64,000 bases of DNA from Acinetobacter gyllenbergii CIP 110306 = MTCC 11365 (GCF_000413855.1 NZ_ATGG01000049.1:1-64000), one strand, 5' to 3'. Shown: positions 34,144 through 42,630, counted from the first letter of the stretch. Made by a program: numbers and translations. The notes: generated by a model not told the origin, from the sequence alone.

Positions 34144-35084
34144 GCCGCATTCCCCTTTTGCTCAAATCCAACTTGGGTTAAGTACTCAGCCCATTTTTGG
34201 ATATTCCTCGGATCTTTCAGCATGGTTTCTAAACGCACTGCAAGCTGCTCGTGAGATTCATTACCTACGGCGTATTTCCCGAAATCTGGAATACGAGATA
34301 ACTTCCCTGCTAAAAATTTGATTTGTTTTTCAGTGAGGTTGTTTTCAGATTTTGATTCCTGTTTCTTGCTTGGTTGAGCAGATCGATTCATGCGGTCGAG
34401 TTTTGCCTTTGCCTCAAGTAACCAGTTTGCAAAGTGGTAAATCATGAGTTCATCACACATAGATTTTTCAGCATTGAATTTCTCGAATGCTCTAAATTCA
34501 CGATTGAACCAACTTGCTGAGATGATCTCATTCGGATTGATCTCAGGATTTGCTTGAGCAATTTCATCACTCAATTTTTTTGAACAGAGCCAGTGTTTTT
34601 TATTTTTAGATTCTATTGATAGATTCTTTGATAGATTCCGTGTACCAATATTGGTACTGTTTAATGGAAATGTTGGTACTCTTTCAGGGAAATGTTGGTA
34701 CTGTTCCAATGTTGGTACTGTTTCAGAATTTAAGCCTTGCGTATCAATGCTTTCATCTTCTAAGTGTTCCATTGTTGGAACTGTTTGCTCACGACCTTGT
34801 ACACCAATTAATCGGTACACAATTACTTGCTTAGTTCTGCCCTTTCTTTCGCCTGTATCAAAAATTACGCCGTCCAAAATCAGCTCTTCTAAAATCTTAA
34901 AAAGCGTCTTTTTATTGATTTGACAATCTTCTGCTAATCGACCAGTACTTGGATAACAACAATGCTGTTCATCTGCCCGGTCAGCCATAGATAACAAAAC
35001 TAATTTCTTTAATGCTGGGGAAGATCCACCCTTCACTGCTGTGAATTGTTTTTTCCATGCCCAGACTGTTGCATCTAAACTCAT
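34140..35084 (-). CDS. Replication initiator-like protein with winged helix N-terminus
   Basis: A 314-residue protein. The N-terminal 100 residues form a helix-turn-helix domain (HTH_36 type), with STGRLAEDCQINKKTLFKIL as recognition region (near residues 45-65). The middle is a low-complexity linker; the C-terminal part is helical. This is the lambda O position. The linker is encoded by DNA carrying five iteron-like repeats, as for origins placed inside initiator genes. ATGA overlaps link it to neighbours on both sides. Confidence 0.75.
   Translation of the reverse strand: MSLDATVWAWKKQFTAVKGGSSPALKKLVLLSMADRADEQHCCYPSTGRLAEDCQINKKTLFKILEELILDGVIFDTGERKGRTKQVIVYRLIGVQGREQTVPTMEHLEDESIDTQGLNSETVPTLEQYQHFPERVPTFPLNSTNIGTRNLSKNLSIESKNKKHWLCSKKLSDEIAQANPEINPNEIISASWFNREFRAFEKFNAEKSMCDELMIYHFANWLLEAKAKLDRMNRSAQPSKKQESKSENNLTEKQIKFLAGKLSRIPDFGKYAVGNESHEQLAVRLETMLKDPRNIQKWAEYLTQVGFEQKGNAA
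34641..34786. repeat. Iteron-like repeats, candidate phage replication origin
   Basis: Five 12-base copies of TTGGTACTGTTT or close variants start at 34651, 34673, 34695, 34712 and 34775. The first three are spaced by exactly 22 bases, two helical turns. A palindrome ACCAATATTGGT (34644-34655) overlaps the first copy. All lie inside the replication gene, the lambda O/ori arrangement. Confidence 0.65.
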
Positions 35085-35368
35085 GATTCACCAACCTTGG
35101 GTCTTACATATCCGCCCATGTACTCAATCTTTCGAGCGTTATACAAACTCGTTTCAATCTCTCCCGCCGTATGCAATGAAATACGGCCAAGGTGAGCAAG
35201 TTGTTGTCTAAACTCTTCACGGGTTATTGCCGCATTTTCTTCGGTGTATCCACGCCTACGGAGATTTGCTTTATTGCGTTCAAGCAATTTATTAAGAAGA
35301 TCCAATGCAGGTTCATACCAAGATTGAATCGCTTGAATCTGCTTGTAATCTGGAAGTCTTGTATTCAT
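35081..35368 (-). CDS. Hypothetical early phage protein
   Basis: A 95-residue, basic helical protein (LLNKLLERNKANLRRRGY near residues 24-41). It overlaps neighbours on both sides by four bases, so it belongs to the early operon. No domain recognised. Confidence 0.55.
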   Translation of the reverse strand: MNTRLPDYKQIQAIQSWYEPALDLLNKLLERNKANLRRRGYTEENAAITREEFRQQLAHLGRISLHTAGEIETSLYNARKIEYMGGYVRPKVGES

Positions 35369-35649
35369 GAAACCTCCGCTAATGCTTGTGCTGACTTGGT
35401 GATACGGCGTTGAGCTGATAATTCAGAAACGGATGCATGGCGGATCTCATTGATCGCAAGAAAATATATGAATCCTGTTTTACATCCAAGTGGCTTGCAC
35501 TTGATAAACTCGTCATATGAACCGTGCTCTTCTTCCACAACTTCAAATATGTTTGGAATTACTCCTTCGCAAACTGACACCACCATGTCCCCCACAACAA
35601 AGTCGCTGTTGTGGGTTGTTACTTCGTTTGTTATATTTATTTCATTCAT
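35365..35649 (-). CDS. Hypothetical early phage protein
   Basis: A 94-residue protein; the N-terminal half is a possible small beta barrel (FVVGDMVVSVCEGVIPNIFE). GAGGT lies nine bases before the ATG. It is the second gene of the leftward early operon. No family recognised. Confidence 0.55.
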   Translation of the reverse strand: MNEINITNEVTTHNSDFVVGDMVVSVCEGVIPNIFEVVEEEHGSYDEFIKCKPLGCKTGFIYFLAINEIRHASVSELSAQRRITKSAQALAEVS

Positions 35650-35706
35650 TTGATTTACCTCGATTGAATATGACCGTCTGACCTGTTACAGCAGGAAAGC
35701 GGTTTT

Positions 35707-36159
35707 TTATTTGTCCTGAATACAGGCGTTAATTTGTTGCTCGAGAGTGGCAAGCAGTACATGCATTTCGTGTATAACCTTTGCCATGTCGATTGCCTCG
35801 CCTTGTGTTATTCGTCCATCAGCAAGCATTTCTCTAAATTGCTTGCTTACATTGCCTTTCTTGATGCCGATATTTAGAAAGGTATCCATCAGGCAACTGT
35901 CCCTTTTGCACTCAGGTATATCTGGTAAGTCGATGGCTGCTTTGCCATGTTCTGCACAGATCGCCTGAAGTATTCGAAAATCCCCTGTTATGCCCATCAG
36001 CTTTGAAGCTTCAAGTAAAGTCAGGTGATGTGTTTCCGTGTTGGGGTTGACTTTACTGTTGAGTACCGCAGGGCTTTTGATACCCATGCGTGCTGCAAGC
36101 GCATTTGCTCCGCCTTTAAAGTCGTGAACCGTGTGATAAGCCGCATCTAATATGTTCAT
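35707..36159 (-). CDS. CII-like regulatory protein
   Basis: A 150-residue protein with the phage regulatory CII (PF06892-type) features: GANALAARMGIKSPAVLNSKVNP as helix-turn-helix (near residues 17-39), then LTLLEASKLMGITGDFRIL. It is predicted to favour lysogeny by activating repressor or integrase promoters. It is downstream of the Cro-like gene, matching lambda order. Confidence 0.8.
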   Translation of the reverse strand: MNILDAAYHTVHDFKGGANALAARMGIKSPAVLNSKVNPNTETHHLTLLEASKLMGITGDFRILQAICAEHGKAAIDLPDIPECKRDSCLMDTFLNIGIKKGNVSKQFREMLADGRITQGEAIDMAKVIHEMHVLLATLEQQINACIQDK

Positions 36160-36183
36160 TGCGAGTCCTTTTGAACGTGTTTA

Positions 36184-36429
36184 TTAGATGGCGAGTTGAC
36201 TACTATTTTGAGTAGAACGAATGTATACCCAATTAATGTCTGGTCTAAGTTCTTCAGCTTTTACCTGACCATTCGTAAATTTTTCAATTGGCAGGCAACG
36301 ATCTTCAGGGATTCTCTCGAAATTCCACTTACTTAAAGCCCATGGAGTAATTTCTATTCCCCTGGCTAATGCCGATTTACTACCAGCAATTTTTATAGCT
36401 TTTATCAATGCTTCTTTTGGAGTGCTCAT
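36184..36429 (-). CDS. Cro-like repressor, YdaS family
   Basis: An 81-residue DNA-binding protein with helix-turn-helix SKSALARGIEITPWALSKWN near residues 18-37. It is divergent from the S24 repressor gene, the Cro position, and starts at ATG 36429 next to the operators. The C-terminal third is flexible. Confidence 0.78.
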   Translation of the reverse strand: MSTPKEALIKAIKIAGSKSALARGIEITPWALSKWNFERIPEDRCLPIEKFTNGQVKAEELRPDINWVYIRSTQNSSQLAI

Positions 36430-36445
36430 AATGCAACCGAACCCA

Positions 36446-36458
36446 CTACTTAAAGTAG
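36446..36458. promoter_or_regulatory. Repressor operator, copy 1
   Basis: CTACTTAAAGTAG is a 13-base palindrome with pattern CTAC-N5-GTAG, near the Cro-like start. A second copy lies at 36513 and a third at 40631. Confidence 0.65.
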
Positions 36459-36512
36459 AAGATAATATACAACTTAAAATAGAATTGGTGCAACCTAAAA
36501 TTCAAGATAAAA

Positions 36513-36529
36513 TTCTACCTTATGTAGAA
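36513..36529. promoter_or_regulatory. Repressor operator, copy 2
   Basis: TTCTACCTTATGTAGAA, pattern CTAC-N5-GTAG with extended TT/AA arms, 16 bases upstream of the proposed repressor start. Confidence 0.65.
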
Positions 36530-36544
36530 AATGGACAAGTTTCG

Positions 36545-37207
36545 ATGCCACAGCCTAAATACTTGGATTTTGCTAATCGCTTAAAAGAGCTGATGGAAAA
36601 AGAAGGCTCGACAATCAAAACTGTTAACCAATTAAAAGACACTATTGGCGTTACTTATGAGATGGCTCGCCGCTACACATTAGGTACAGCAAAGCCAAGA
36701 GAAGAAAAACTACAAACCTTAGCTAATAGTTTTAATATTGATATTAGTTATTTGGATCATGGAACTAGTTTAGAAACAAATATCTCAAATCCTTTTCCAG
36801 TAGCAGGTCGATTAGTGCCAGTTATTTCATGGGTACAAGCTGGTACTTGGACTTGTACTGAGGGTGTGCCAGCCGGAACGCAATTTGAAGAGTGGTTACC
36901 ACCCAATCCTAAATGTGGAAAAAATGGCTACGGTTTAGAGGTTGTAGGTGAATCCATGCTTCCAGACTTCCGCCCTAGTGATAAAATTTATGTAAATCCT
37001 GACTTTCAAATAAGTGATTTAAAAACAGGTGATTTGGTTATCGTTGCATGCGATGGGGAAACAGAAGCAACCTTCAAGAAATTGATTGTAGAAAGCAATG
37101 GTATGTATTTAGAACCCTTAAACCCGAAATGGCTTGAGAAAATCATGGAGCTTCGTGAAGGATGCAAATTGGTTGGTAAGGTTGTGGGGTTATATAGGGA
37201 TGTCTGA
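36545..37207 (+). CDS. CI-type prophage repressor with S24 (LexA-like) domain
   Basis: A 220-residue repressor when the ATG at 36545 is used. A longer frame from 36422 would translate through both operators and add 41 poorly conserved residues, so I reject it. The N-terminal helix-turn-helix lies near residues 20-60 (TVNQLKDTIGVTYEMARRYT). The S24 peptidase domain follows, with the Ser nucleophile in EVVGESMLPDF (near residue 138) and a Lys in EATFKKLIVE (near residue 178). It probably undergoes RecA-stimulated self-cleavage, linking induction to DNA damage. Confidence 0.88.
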   Translation: MPQPKYLDFANRLKELMEKEGSTIKTVNQLKDTIGVTYEMARRYTLGTAKPREEKLQTLANSFNIDISYLDHGTSLETNISNPFPVAGRLVPVISWVQAGTWTCTEGVPAGTQFEEWLPPNPKCGKNGYGLEVVGESMLPDFRPSDKIYVNPDFQISDLKTGDLVIVACDGETEATFKKLIVESNGMYLEPLNPKWLEKIMELREGCKLVGKVVGLYRDV

Positions 37208-37262
37208 ACATATTACTCCTCAAATAAAGTTATTCTTTAATTAATATAAGGTTTAATTACTC

Positions 37263-38423
37263 ATGGAATTAGAAATAAATACCGTCAGACATTTACCAAT
37301 TAGTGAACTCCTTTTAGACCCATTAAATCCGAGACTTGGGGAGTCAGCTAATGAAAAAATTACGCAAGATCAGATAGTTTCATTAATTATTAATAACTTT
37401 GGTATTGACGATTTACTTAGCTCAATGTCATACAATGGTTATTTTGAAGCTGAACCTCTAGTTTGCCAAAAAAGAAACGGTCAATATTATATAATTGAAG
37501 GTAATAGACGACTAGTTACCTGTTTAATTTTAGGTCAAGATCCTCGAGCAAGAAACCATATTAAAGATTTCAAACACTTCATAGATTTACATAATGAAAG
37601 AGGAAGTCCAAATGTCATAAATCTTCCTATTGTCATTTTTAAGGAGGATGAAGACCCTAAAAAAATAAGTGCTTATCTAGGAATACGCCATATTGTTTCA
37701 ACTAAAGATTGGGATTCTTTTGCTAAAGCAAGATGGATCAATGAAACCATTACAAATCAAAAAATTTCTATAAAAGATATCTCAATTATGACTGGTGATA
37801 AAAGCGGAACTATTAAAAGCTTACTATCTGGTTATAATTTCATGAATCAATTAGAAAATGACCGAAAATTCAACAGAGATGCGACTGTTCGCAAAGGCAG
37901 AGGTAGCAATGTGAGTTACCCATTCTCTTGGGTATACACTTTATTTAATTATCCAAATGCTCGAAATTTTTTAGGTCTTGAGTTTTTTACTGATGAAGAC
38001 AAACCAAATTTAAATCCAATTCCTGAAAATAAACTAGATGATGCTGTTTTCGTAATTGATGCTTTATTTGGTAATAGTAATAAAGGGCAAGATTCTTTAT
38101 TAAAAGATTCTCGTGAAATTCCTAAATTCGCAGAAGCTCTTGGGAATCCAGAAAAAGTATATTTCCTTAAAAAAGGAAAAAGCTTATTAGAAGTTAATAA
38201 TTTAACTACAAATATCAATGAACGCTTAGAAACCATTTTCTTTGAATGTATTGAATCACTAGAGGATGCTCGAGATCGTATTACGAAAGAACCTCAAAAT
38301 ATTATTCAGCAAACTATTGCAGATAGCGATGATAAAATTATTCATATCAATAAATTATTAAAATCCATCAGGCAGCAACTTTCAGAAATTCAATCTAATT
38401 CTAAAGATGATCTGGAACTGTAA
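37263..38423 (+). CDS. ParB-like nuclease-domain protein, accessory module
   Basis: A 386-residue protein. The N-terminal ParB/sulfiredoxin-like domain includes LLLDPLNPRLGE (near residues 17-28), NGYFEAEPLVC (near 58-68) and the nucleotide-binding motif IIEGNRRLVTCLIL (near 76-89). The rest is helical with no close relative that I can name. It lies downstream of the repressor, is clearly AT-rich, and is followed 10 bases later by a putative nuclease gene, with a convergent cytosine methylase beyond. The trio looks like a single acquired cargo, possibly a restriction or superinfection-exclusion system. Confidence 0.78.
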   Translation: MELEINTVRHLPISELLLDPLNPRLGESANEKITQDQIVSLIINNFGIDDLLSSMSYNGYFEAEPLVCQKRNGQYYIIEGNRRLVTCLILGQDPRARNHIKDFKHFIDLHNERGSPNVINLPIVIFKEDEDPKKISAYLGIRHIVSTKDWDSFAKARWINETITNQKISIKDISIMTGDKSGTIKSLLSGYNFMNQLENDRKFNRDATVRKGRGSNVSYPFSWVYTLFNYPNARNFLGLEFFTDEDKPNLNPIPENKLDDAVFVIDALFGNSNKGQDSLLKDSREIPKFAEALGNPEKVYFLKKGKSLLEVNNLTTNINERLETIFFECIESLEDARDRITKEPQNIIQQTIADSDDKIIHINKLLKSIRQQLSEIQSNSKDDLEL

Positions 38424-38433
38424 GGCGAACTAA

Positions 38434-39417
38434 ATGTCAAATCAAAAAGTTGTCATAGATGCCGATCAAACTGAATTAGAGGCTCTTCTAAACTCATCTG
38501 CTCCATTAGATGCTGGTGTAATGGATGATCGCCATGCTAGTGCTTTGGACTCGATAGATACTGAAGAATTAAGTAATTGGGCTGCTAGAGATGCTGAATT
38601 AGATGATTTAGGGTCTGATGTTTCTACTGAAATAATTTATAGAGCAAAATTATTAGACGATGCTTATCCTTTTAAAATTGAGGATGGAAGTCTAAAAATT
38701 AAAGAATCATCAATAAATTTATTTTATATATTTTGCTTAATCTTATCTCAATCAAAATTAAAAGCTCAAAAGGGAGAAGCTGCATATAATCAAATGATGG
38801 CTCGATTCTTTGAGAGATCAACTTTAGGAATTATTCGTTGCTCATTGGGGCACTTAAGTAGTGGACATCATTTTGGCTTCCCAAGAGATAATGGAAGTAA
38901 TATTAAACAAGCTATAAACTCATTGCCGAAAGATTTAAATATTTCAAAAGAATGGAAATATAATCCTATAGATTATGTTGAAAATGAGGTTTCGAATCAA
39001 AAAGATTTAGGAATCGATCAGATTATTTGGATCAAAAGACCAGATAATCGTACTTTCTCTCATCTTTTCTTTTTAGGTCAATGTGCTTGTGGTGATGATT
39101 ACATAAATAAGTTTAATGATATTGATATTAATAAGCTCAATCAATATTTTCGACCATTTACTCACACTCAACCAGTAAAAATGATGAGTATTCCATTCAT
39201 CCTTACAGATGATGATTTTCAGAAAGTTTCAAATAGAGCAGGTTGGCTTTTTGATAGAATTAGCTTAGCAGGTATTTATAATAAACATCCTGAATTGAAT
39301 AAAGATTACGATGAAAAACTTATTGAACTTATATGTAATTCGACACCATACGGCGAACGATTTAAAAAGTCGTCACTCTATAAGAAATTAGCACCAGTTG
39401 AAAAAAGTGAAATTTAA
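38434..39417 (+). CDS. Putative PD-(D/E)XK-like nuclease of the ParB module
   Basis: A 327-residue protein with an acidic N-terminal 70 residues, then a helical region, then a likely nuclease core: KDLGIDQIIWIKRP (Asp) followed by SHLFFLGQCACGDDYINK (near residues 210-227). The Asp plus GQ-C-x-x-G pattern recurs in uncharacterised proteins of defence loci as I remember them. The canonical Lys of E-x-K is replaced, so activity is uncertain. The C-terminus has AGWLFDRISLAGI. AAGGCG lies before the ATG. It would be the effector or restriction component if the module is defensive. Confidence 0.6.
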   Translation: MSNQKVVIDADQTELEALLNSSAPLDAGVMDDRHASALDSIDTEELSNWAARDAELDDLGSDVSTEIIYRAKLLDDAYPFKIEDGSLKIKESSINLFYIFCLILSQSKLKAQKGEAAYNQMMARFFERSTLGIIRCSLGHLSSGHHFGFPRDNGSNIKQAINSLPKDLNISKEWKYNPIDYVENEVSNQKDLGIDQIIWIKRPDNRTFSHLFFLGQCACGDDYINKFNDIDINKLNQYFRPFTHTQPVKMMSIPFILTDDDFQKVSNRAGWLFDRISLAGIYNKHPELNKDYDEKLIELICNSTPYGERFKKSSLYKKLAPVEKSEI

Positions 39418-39422
39418 ATAAA

Positions 39423-39443
39423 TGGTAAGTGTTAAGCTTACCA
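39423..39443. terminator. Convergent-gene hairpin
   Basis: TGGTAAG/CTTACCA stem between the stops of the nuclease-like gene and the convergent methylase gene. Confidence 0.55.
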
Positions 39444-40379
39444 TCAAAAATAATTTTTTAGTTTTTTTGCAATAACTTCGAATAATGGTGGTGGGACAGC
39501 ATTTCCCACTACTTTATATTTGTTCTCAAGATTAACTTCTTGCTCACGCGGAAAAATTAGATCTCGAAAACCTTGAAGTCTGGCTGCTTCTTTATACGTA
39601 AAACGACGAGCTGGTTCCGAAGTTGAAAATTCCCATTGATCAGTACCAACTTTTACCATATCAGGGCTAACAGGGTGAAGAAGCATATGTCTTGCGCTGC
39701 TTACCATTGTCCGTGAAGTTTCGTCCCACCCTCTTTTACGGTTTCGTGACATATAATACCAATGAAAATCATAGTTATAGTATTCACTTACATTTGGCCA
39801 AAGAGGCAAATTCTTGAGAGCTTCCCGAATTGAAATTTTTGGCATTAATCCAATACCATGAGTAGGTTCTGGAAATTGAAACTCAAGACCATAATCATTT
39901 CGAATACCTACAATAAAGATTCTTTTACGCTCTTGAGCCACACCATAATCGGAAGCATTTAGTACTTTAAATTGGACATTGTAACCAGCTTCTGAAAAGA
40001 CTTTAATTTGGTCTTGCAATAGATGCTGGAACGTTGCACTGGTCATCCCAGAAACATTCTCAACAATAAATCCTTTAGGCTTAATGTAATTTAAAGCCCG
40101 AGCAAACTCTTTATACAAATAATTTAATTTATTGTCTGCTTGGCGCTTACCACCTTGGCTAAATCCTTGGCAAGGATAGCATCCAGCTAGTATGTCTGCT
40201 GAAGGAAAATGTTCCAACTCAGTGATGCTTTGCAAAATGTAATCTGTTTCAGGATGATTAGCCTCATAGACCTCTTTAGCATATGGTAAAATATCATTGG
40301 CCATAATGACGTCAAATCCGGCATTTATTAATCCTGCGTCAGACCCACCGCAGCCCGAAAAGAGTGAAACAGCTTTCAT
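39444..40379 (-). CDS. dcm: Cytosine-C5 DNA methyltransferase
   Basis: A 311-residue enzyme with all main motifs: I FSGCGGSDAGL (residues 7-17), IV GCYPCQGFSQGG with catalytic Cys (near residue 69), VI ENVSG, VIII QERKRIFIVG, IX RFTYKEAARLQGF and X VGNAVPPPL. The target recognition part is short (about residues 190-240). It is convergent with the ParB/nuclease pair. AAAGGAAAAA precedes the ATG. It probably modifies phage and host DNA; the target sequence is unknown. Confidence 0.92.
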   Translation of the reverse strand: MKAVSLFSGCGGSDAGLINAGFDVIMANDILPYAKEVYEANHPETDYILQSITELEHFPSADILAGCYPCQGFSQGGKRQADNKLNYLYKEFARALNYIKPKGFIVENVSGMTSATFQHLLQDQIKVFSEAGYNVQFKVLNASDYGVAQERKRIFIVGIRNDYGLEFQFPEPTHGIGLMPKISIREALKNLPLWPNVSEYYNYDFHWYYMSRNRKRGWDETSRTMVSSARHMLLHPVSPDMVKVGTDQWEFSTSEPARRFTYKEAARLQGFRDLIFPREQEVNLENKYKVVGNAVPPPLFEVIAKKLKNYF

Positions 40380-40618
40380 TTTTTTCCTTTAGAACACTAC
40401 CTTCATAGGCATGAAATCCTACGAATAGTACATTAAGATTTAATATATCACTAGCAACTTCTTTTGATATACAACCTAATTCATAGTGAATTGCTCACTT
40501 AAAAAGCTATATTCGTAATAAAAATGTGGAAACTCATCAATTTGCTTTTAGAGATAGGTTTTCTTTGCTAACTACAGAATAAAAAAGCAATCAAAAGTAG
40601 AAGACAGGAGATTTAATA

Positions 40619-40646
40619 TTGACAAATTTTCTACTTTTAGTAGTAT
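40619..40646 (+). promoter_or_regulatory. Repressible promoter of the recombination operon
   Basis: TTGACA (40619-40624), a 16-base spacer and TAGTAT (40641-40646). The spacer and -10 box contain CTACTTTTAGTAG (40631-40643), the same CTAC-N5-GTAG operator as in the switch region. The phage repressor or Cro should therefore block this promoter. Confidence 0.75.
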
Positions 40647-40664
40647 TTATCTCGTAATCAACAA

Positions 40665-40699
40665 AAAGCCCCGTGCTCTTGGCGGATGAACGGGGCTTT
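40665..40699 (+). other. Stable leader hairpin in the recombination operon mRNA
   Basis: AAAGCCCCGT/ACGGGGCTTT ten-pair stem around a 15-base loop, between the promoter and the first gene. There is no T-run after it on the plus strand, so attenuation or an antitermination/RNA stability role is more likely than plain termination. Confidence 0.5.
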
Positions 40700-40718
40700 G
40701 CAATTAAGCGAGATAAGT

Positions 40719-40916
40719 ATGAAACAAAAGTCTACACCTAGTCAAACGTCCCAACGTTTACATCAACACCCTTCTGCTACTGATTATCAGGTCAGTACAC
40801 TCGATTTCATCAAAGTTAATCTAAAAGATGCGCTTAAGCTATTCCCTATTCTAGTTGTAGTTTTCCTAATTTGTATCGTTCAAATCTTTGTTGTTTACAG
40901 CATCTTTGGAGGATAA
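40719..40916 (+). CDS. Small single-span membrane protein
   Basis: A 65-residue protein with a soluble N-terminus and one membrane helix (about residues 40-62, LFPILVVVFLICIVQIFVVY). The start is at ATG 40719; an ATG at 40686 lies inside the leader hairpin. It is the first gene of the rightward early operon. Possible exclusion or host-takeover role; unproven. Confidence 0.6.
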   Translation: MKQKSTPSQTSQRLHQHPSATDYQVSTLDFIKVNLKDALKLFPILVVVFLICIVQIFVVYSIFGG

Positions 40917-40920
40917 GCAA

Positions 40921-41466
40921 ATGGGACAATTACATACAGCTTCCAACCCAAAAACCAAGCGATTAAACTCGTCATTATTGAACAAAATACAACCGACAAG
41001 CTATGACGCACAGAGACTTGTAAGCCCTGTAAATACTAGGGTTTCAGCATCATATACACAGGGTAAGACCAAGAATTTGGACCCTGTCATGCAAAAGAAA
41101 CGCTATACCACACCTTTCGCGCAGTTCATCTGTAAAGACGTGAACGGCTACTACAACGTACGCCTTGGCCCAAAAATTTATCTGGTCAACGTATCGTTAA
41201 ATTACACCCCTGATTTTGACGGTGAATTCTTTGGTGGTGCACAAGCTGCACGCTTTGAATGGCATTCTATTCTGGTTAAAGAATCAGTAGAAAGCGAAGT
41301 ACGCCCCATCACTGATGAAGAATTAGCTGTTTATTGGCTAAAAGGTAATATCAAGAAAATCGTAAATTACCAACGTGCCATAGAACGCATAGCTCGAAGC
41401 CAAACACCACGCTATAGCAAAGAACAACGGATTGATTACCGCAACGCGCAATATAACGGTGCCTAA
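40921..41466 (+). CDS. Hypothetical recombination-operon protein
   Basis: A 181-residue basic protein. GGAGGATAAGCAA precedes ATG 40921, giving a clear start. The central part (KIYLVNVSLNYTPDFDGEFF) is beta-rich. It lies four bases after the membrane protein and eight bases before the ERF gene. No family recognised. Confidence 0.6.
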   Translation: MGQLHTASNPKTKRLNSSLLNKIQPTSYDAQRLVSPVNTRVSASYTQGKTKNLDPVMQKKRYTTPFAQFICKDVNGYYNVRLGPKIYLVNVSLNYTPDFDGEFFGGAQAARFEWHSILVKESVESEVRPITDEELAVYWLKGNIKKIVNYQRAIERIARSQTPRYSKEQRIDYRNAQYNGA

Positions 41467-41474
41467 GGAGATTT

Positions 41475-42197
41475 ATGATGAATGCAGCCGTGAATCAACA
41501 AATGGCATCAACCAGTACACTAGATGCCTTACAACTTATTCAGCTTGAGTTAAAAGCACCAAAGAGCAAATACAACAGCTTTGGTAAATTCCATTATCGT
41601 AGCCTTGAAGACATTCTTGAAGGTGTTAAGCCACTGTTGCAAAAGTACGGCGCTACCCTTGTTGTTAGTGATGAAGTACAAGAGATTGGACCAGTCGTGG
41701 TGATTACAGCCAAAGCAGTCTTTACTGATCCTCAAGGCAAACAAACCATGACTACCGCACATGCTGGTGTGGAGATCAATAAAAAAGGAATGGATGTCGC
41801 TCAGACTTTTGGCTCGTCCAGTTCCTATGCGCGTAAATACGCATTGAATGGTCTGTTCCTGATTGATGATACCCAAGATGCCGATACTGATGCATACCAT
41901 CAACAAAGCAATACGCAGACTCAGAACAATCAACAGAATGCCCCTGCTCAAAATCAGCAGCGCAATCAGAACCAACAACCTGCACAGCAACAACGGCAGC
42001 AGCAAAACCAAAATGCTCAACCAAATGCAGCACAACAACTGACCAATGATTTTCAGCAGGCGTTAAACGCAATTCATCACACCGACAAAGAAGCAGATCT
42101 AGGTGCGATCTATAAGCAGTTTAAAGGCACACGCTATGAAGCTCAGATTGTGCAGGCCTGTAAGGCAAAAAAGGACATGGAGGGTTGGAGTGCGTAA
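41475..42197 (+). CDS. ERF-family single-strand annealing protein
   Basis: A 240-residue protein. Residues 15-130 are the ERF domain: LIQLELKAPKSKYNSFGKFH, then SLEDILEGVKPLLQKYG and FGSSSSYARKYALNGLF. A Gln/Asn-rich linker (about residues 135-185) follows, then a short helical C-terminal domain. Such proteins anneal single-stranded DNA in phage recombination and replication. AAGGAG lies before the double ATG start. Confidence 0.85.
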   Translation: MMNAAVNQQMASTSTLDALQLIQLELKAPKSKYNSFGKFHYRSLEDILEGVKPLLQKYGATLVVSDEVQEIGPVVVITAKAVFTDPQGKQTMTTAHAGVEINKKGMDVAQTFGSSSSYARKYALNGLFLIDDTQDADTDAYHQQSNTQTQNNQQNAPAQNQQRNQNQQPAQQQRQQQNQNAQPNAAQQLTNDFQQALNAIHHTDKEADLGAIYKQFKGTRYEAQIVQACKAKKDMEGWSA

Positions 42198-42391
42198 AAA
42201 CCTACATTTTTAAGTATGTGGCCAAGCTTCACGGCAAAGGCAGCTTACGAGGACGTGTAGAGGCTACGACAGCTCTCCAGGCTAAACAACAGATATTGCA
42301 AGGCAATGAATTGATCAAGGATGTCTCAGTATCGCTATTAACCAATCAAAAGGCTGCACGCACGCAGTCTTTTGAAAAGCTTAGTAATTAG
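42185..42391 (+). CDS. Small hypothetical protein after ERF
   Basis: A 68-residue basic protein starting at a TTG (42185) overlapping the end of the ERF gene by 13 bases; GGAGG sits directly before it. It reads TYIFKYVAKLHGKGSLRGRV, a beta-hairpin-like opening. The start codon is uncertain because no ATG is available. Confidence 0.5.
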   Translation: MECVKTYIFKYVAKLHGKGSLRGRVEATTALQAKQQILQGNELIKDVSVSLLTNQKAARTQSFEKLSN

Positions 42392-42411
42392 AAATGAAAT
42401 TTGGAGTAAAA

Positions 42412-42630
42412 ATGCAAAAAGTCCAATTAAAACCAGAAGAAAAACTGCAACAGTTAATAGAATCAGGCGCAAGCCTAGTGAACTCAATAGATGCTGCAAC
42501 AATCCTTGGCTATAAGCCAAATACACTTCGAGTTTGGGCAAGTACAGGAAAAGGTGACCTTAAACCTGTACTAACAAAAAATGGTGCTAGATGGCGTTTA
42601 ACCGATATTCGCAATCTTATAGGGGCTTAG
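42412..42630 (+). CDS. Excisionase-like helix-turn-helix protein
   Basis: A 72-residue DNA-binding protein. VNSIDAATILGYKPNTLRVW (near residues 23-42) is a MerR/excisionase-like helix-turn-helix. GGAGTAAAA precedes ATG 42412; the ATG at 42394 lacks a ribosome site. Its place near the phage end next to the tRNA favours an Xis role, although no integrase is visible. Confidence 0.6.
   Translation: MQKVQLKPEEKLQQLIESGASLVNSIDAATILGYKPNTLRVWASTGKGDLKPVLTKNGARWRLTDIRNLIGA

Noticed and set aside
34612..34651. CRISPR-like or transposon end at the replication gene repeats
   Set aside because: The repeats are 12 bases at helical spacing inside an intact coding frame, which fits iterons better.
36422..36544. 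Upstream extension of the repressor gene
   Set aside because: It would place both operators in coding sequence and overlap the Cro-like start; the internal ATG gives the usual repressor length.
40665..40699. Plain terminator in the recombination operon leader
   Set aside because: No T-run follows on the plus strand, and functional genes lie downstream.
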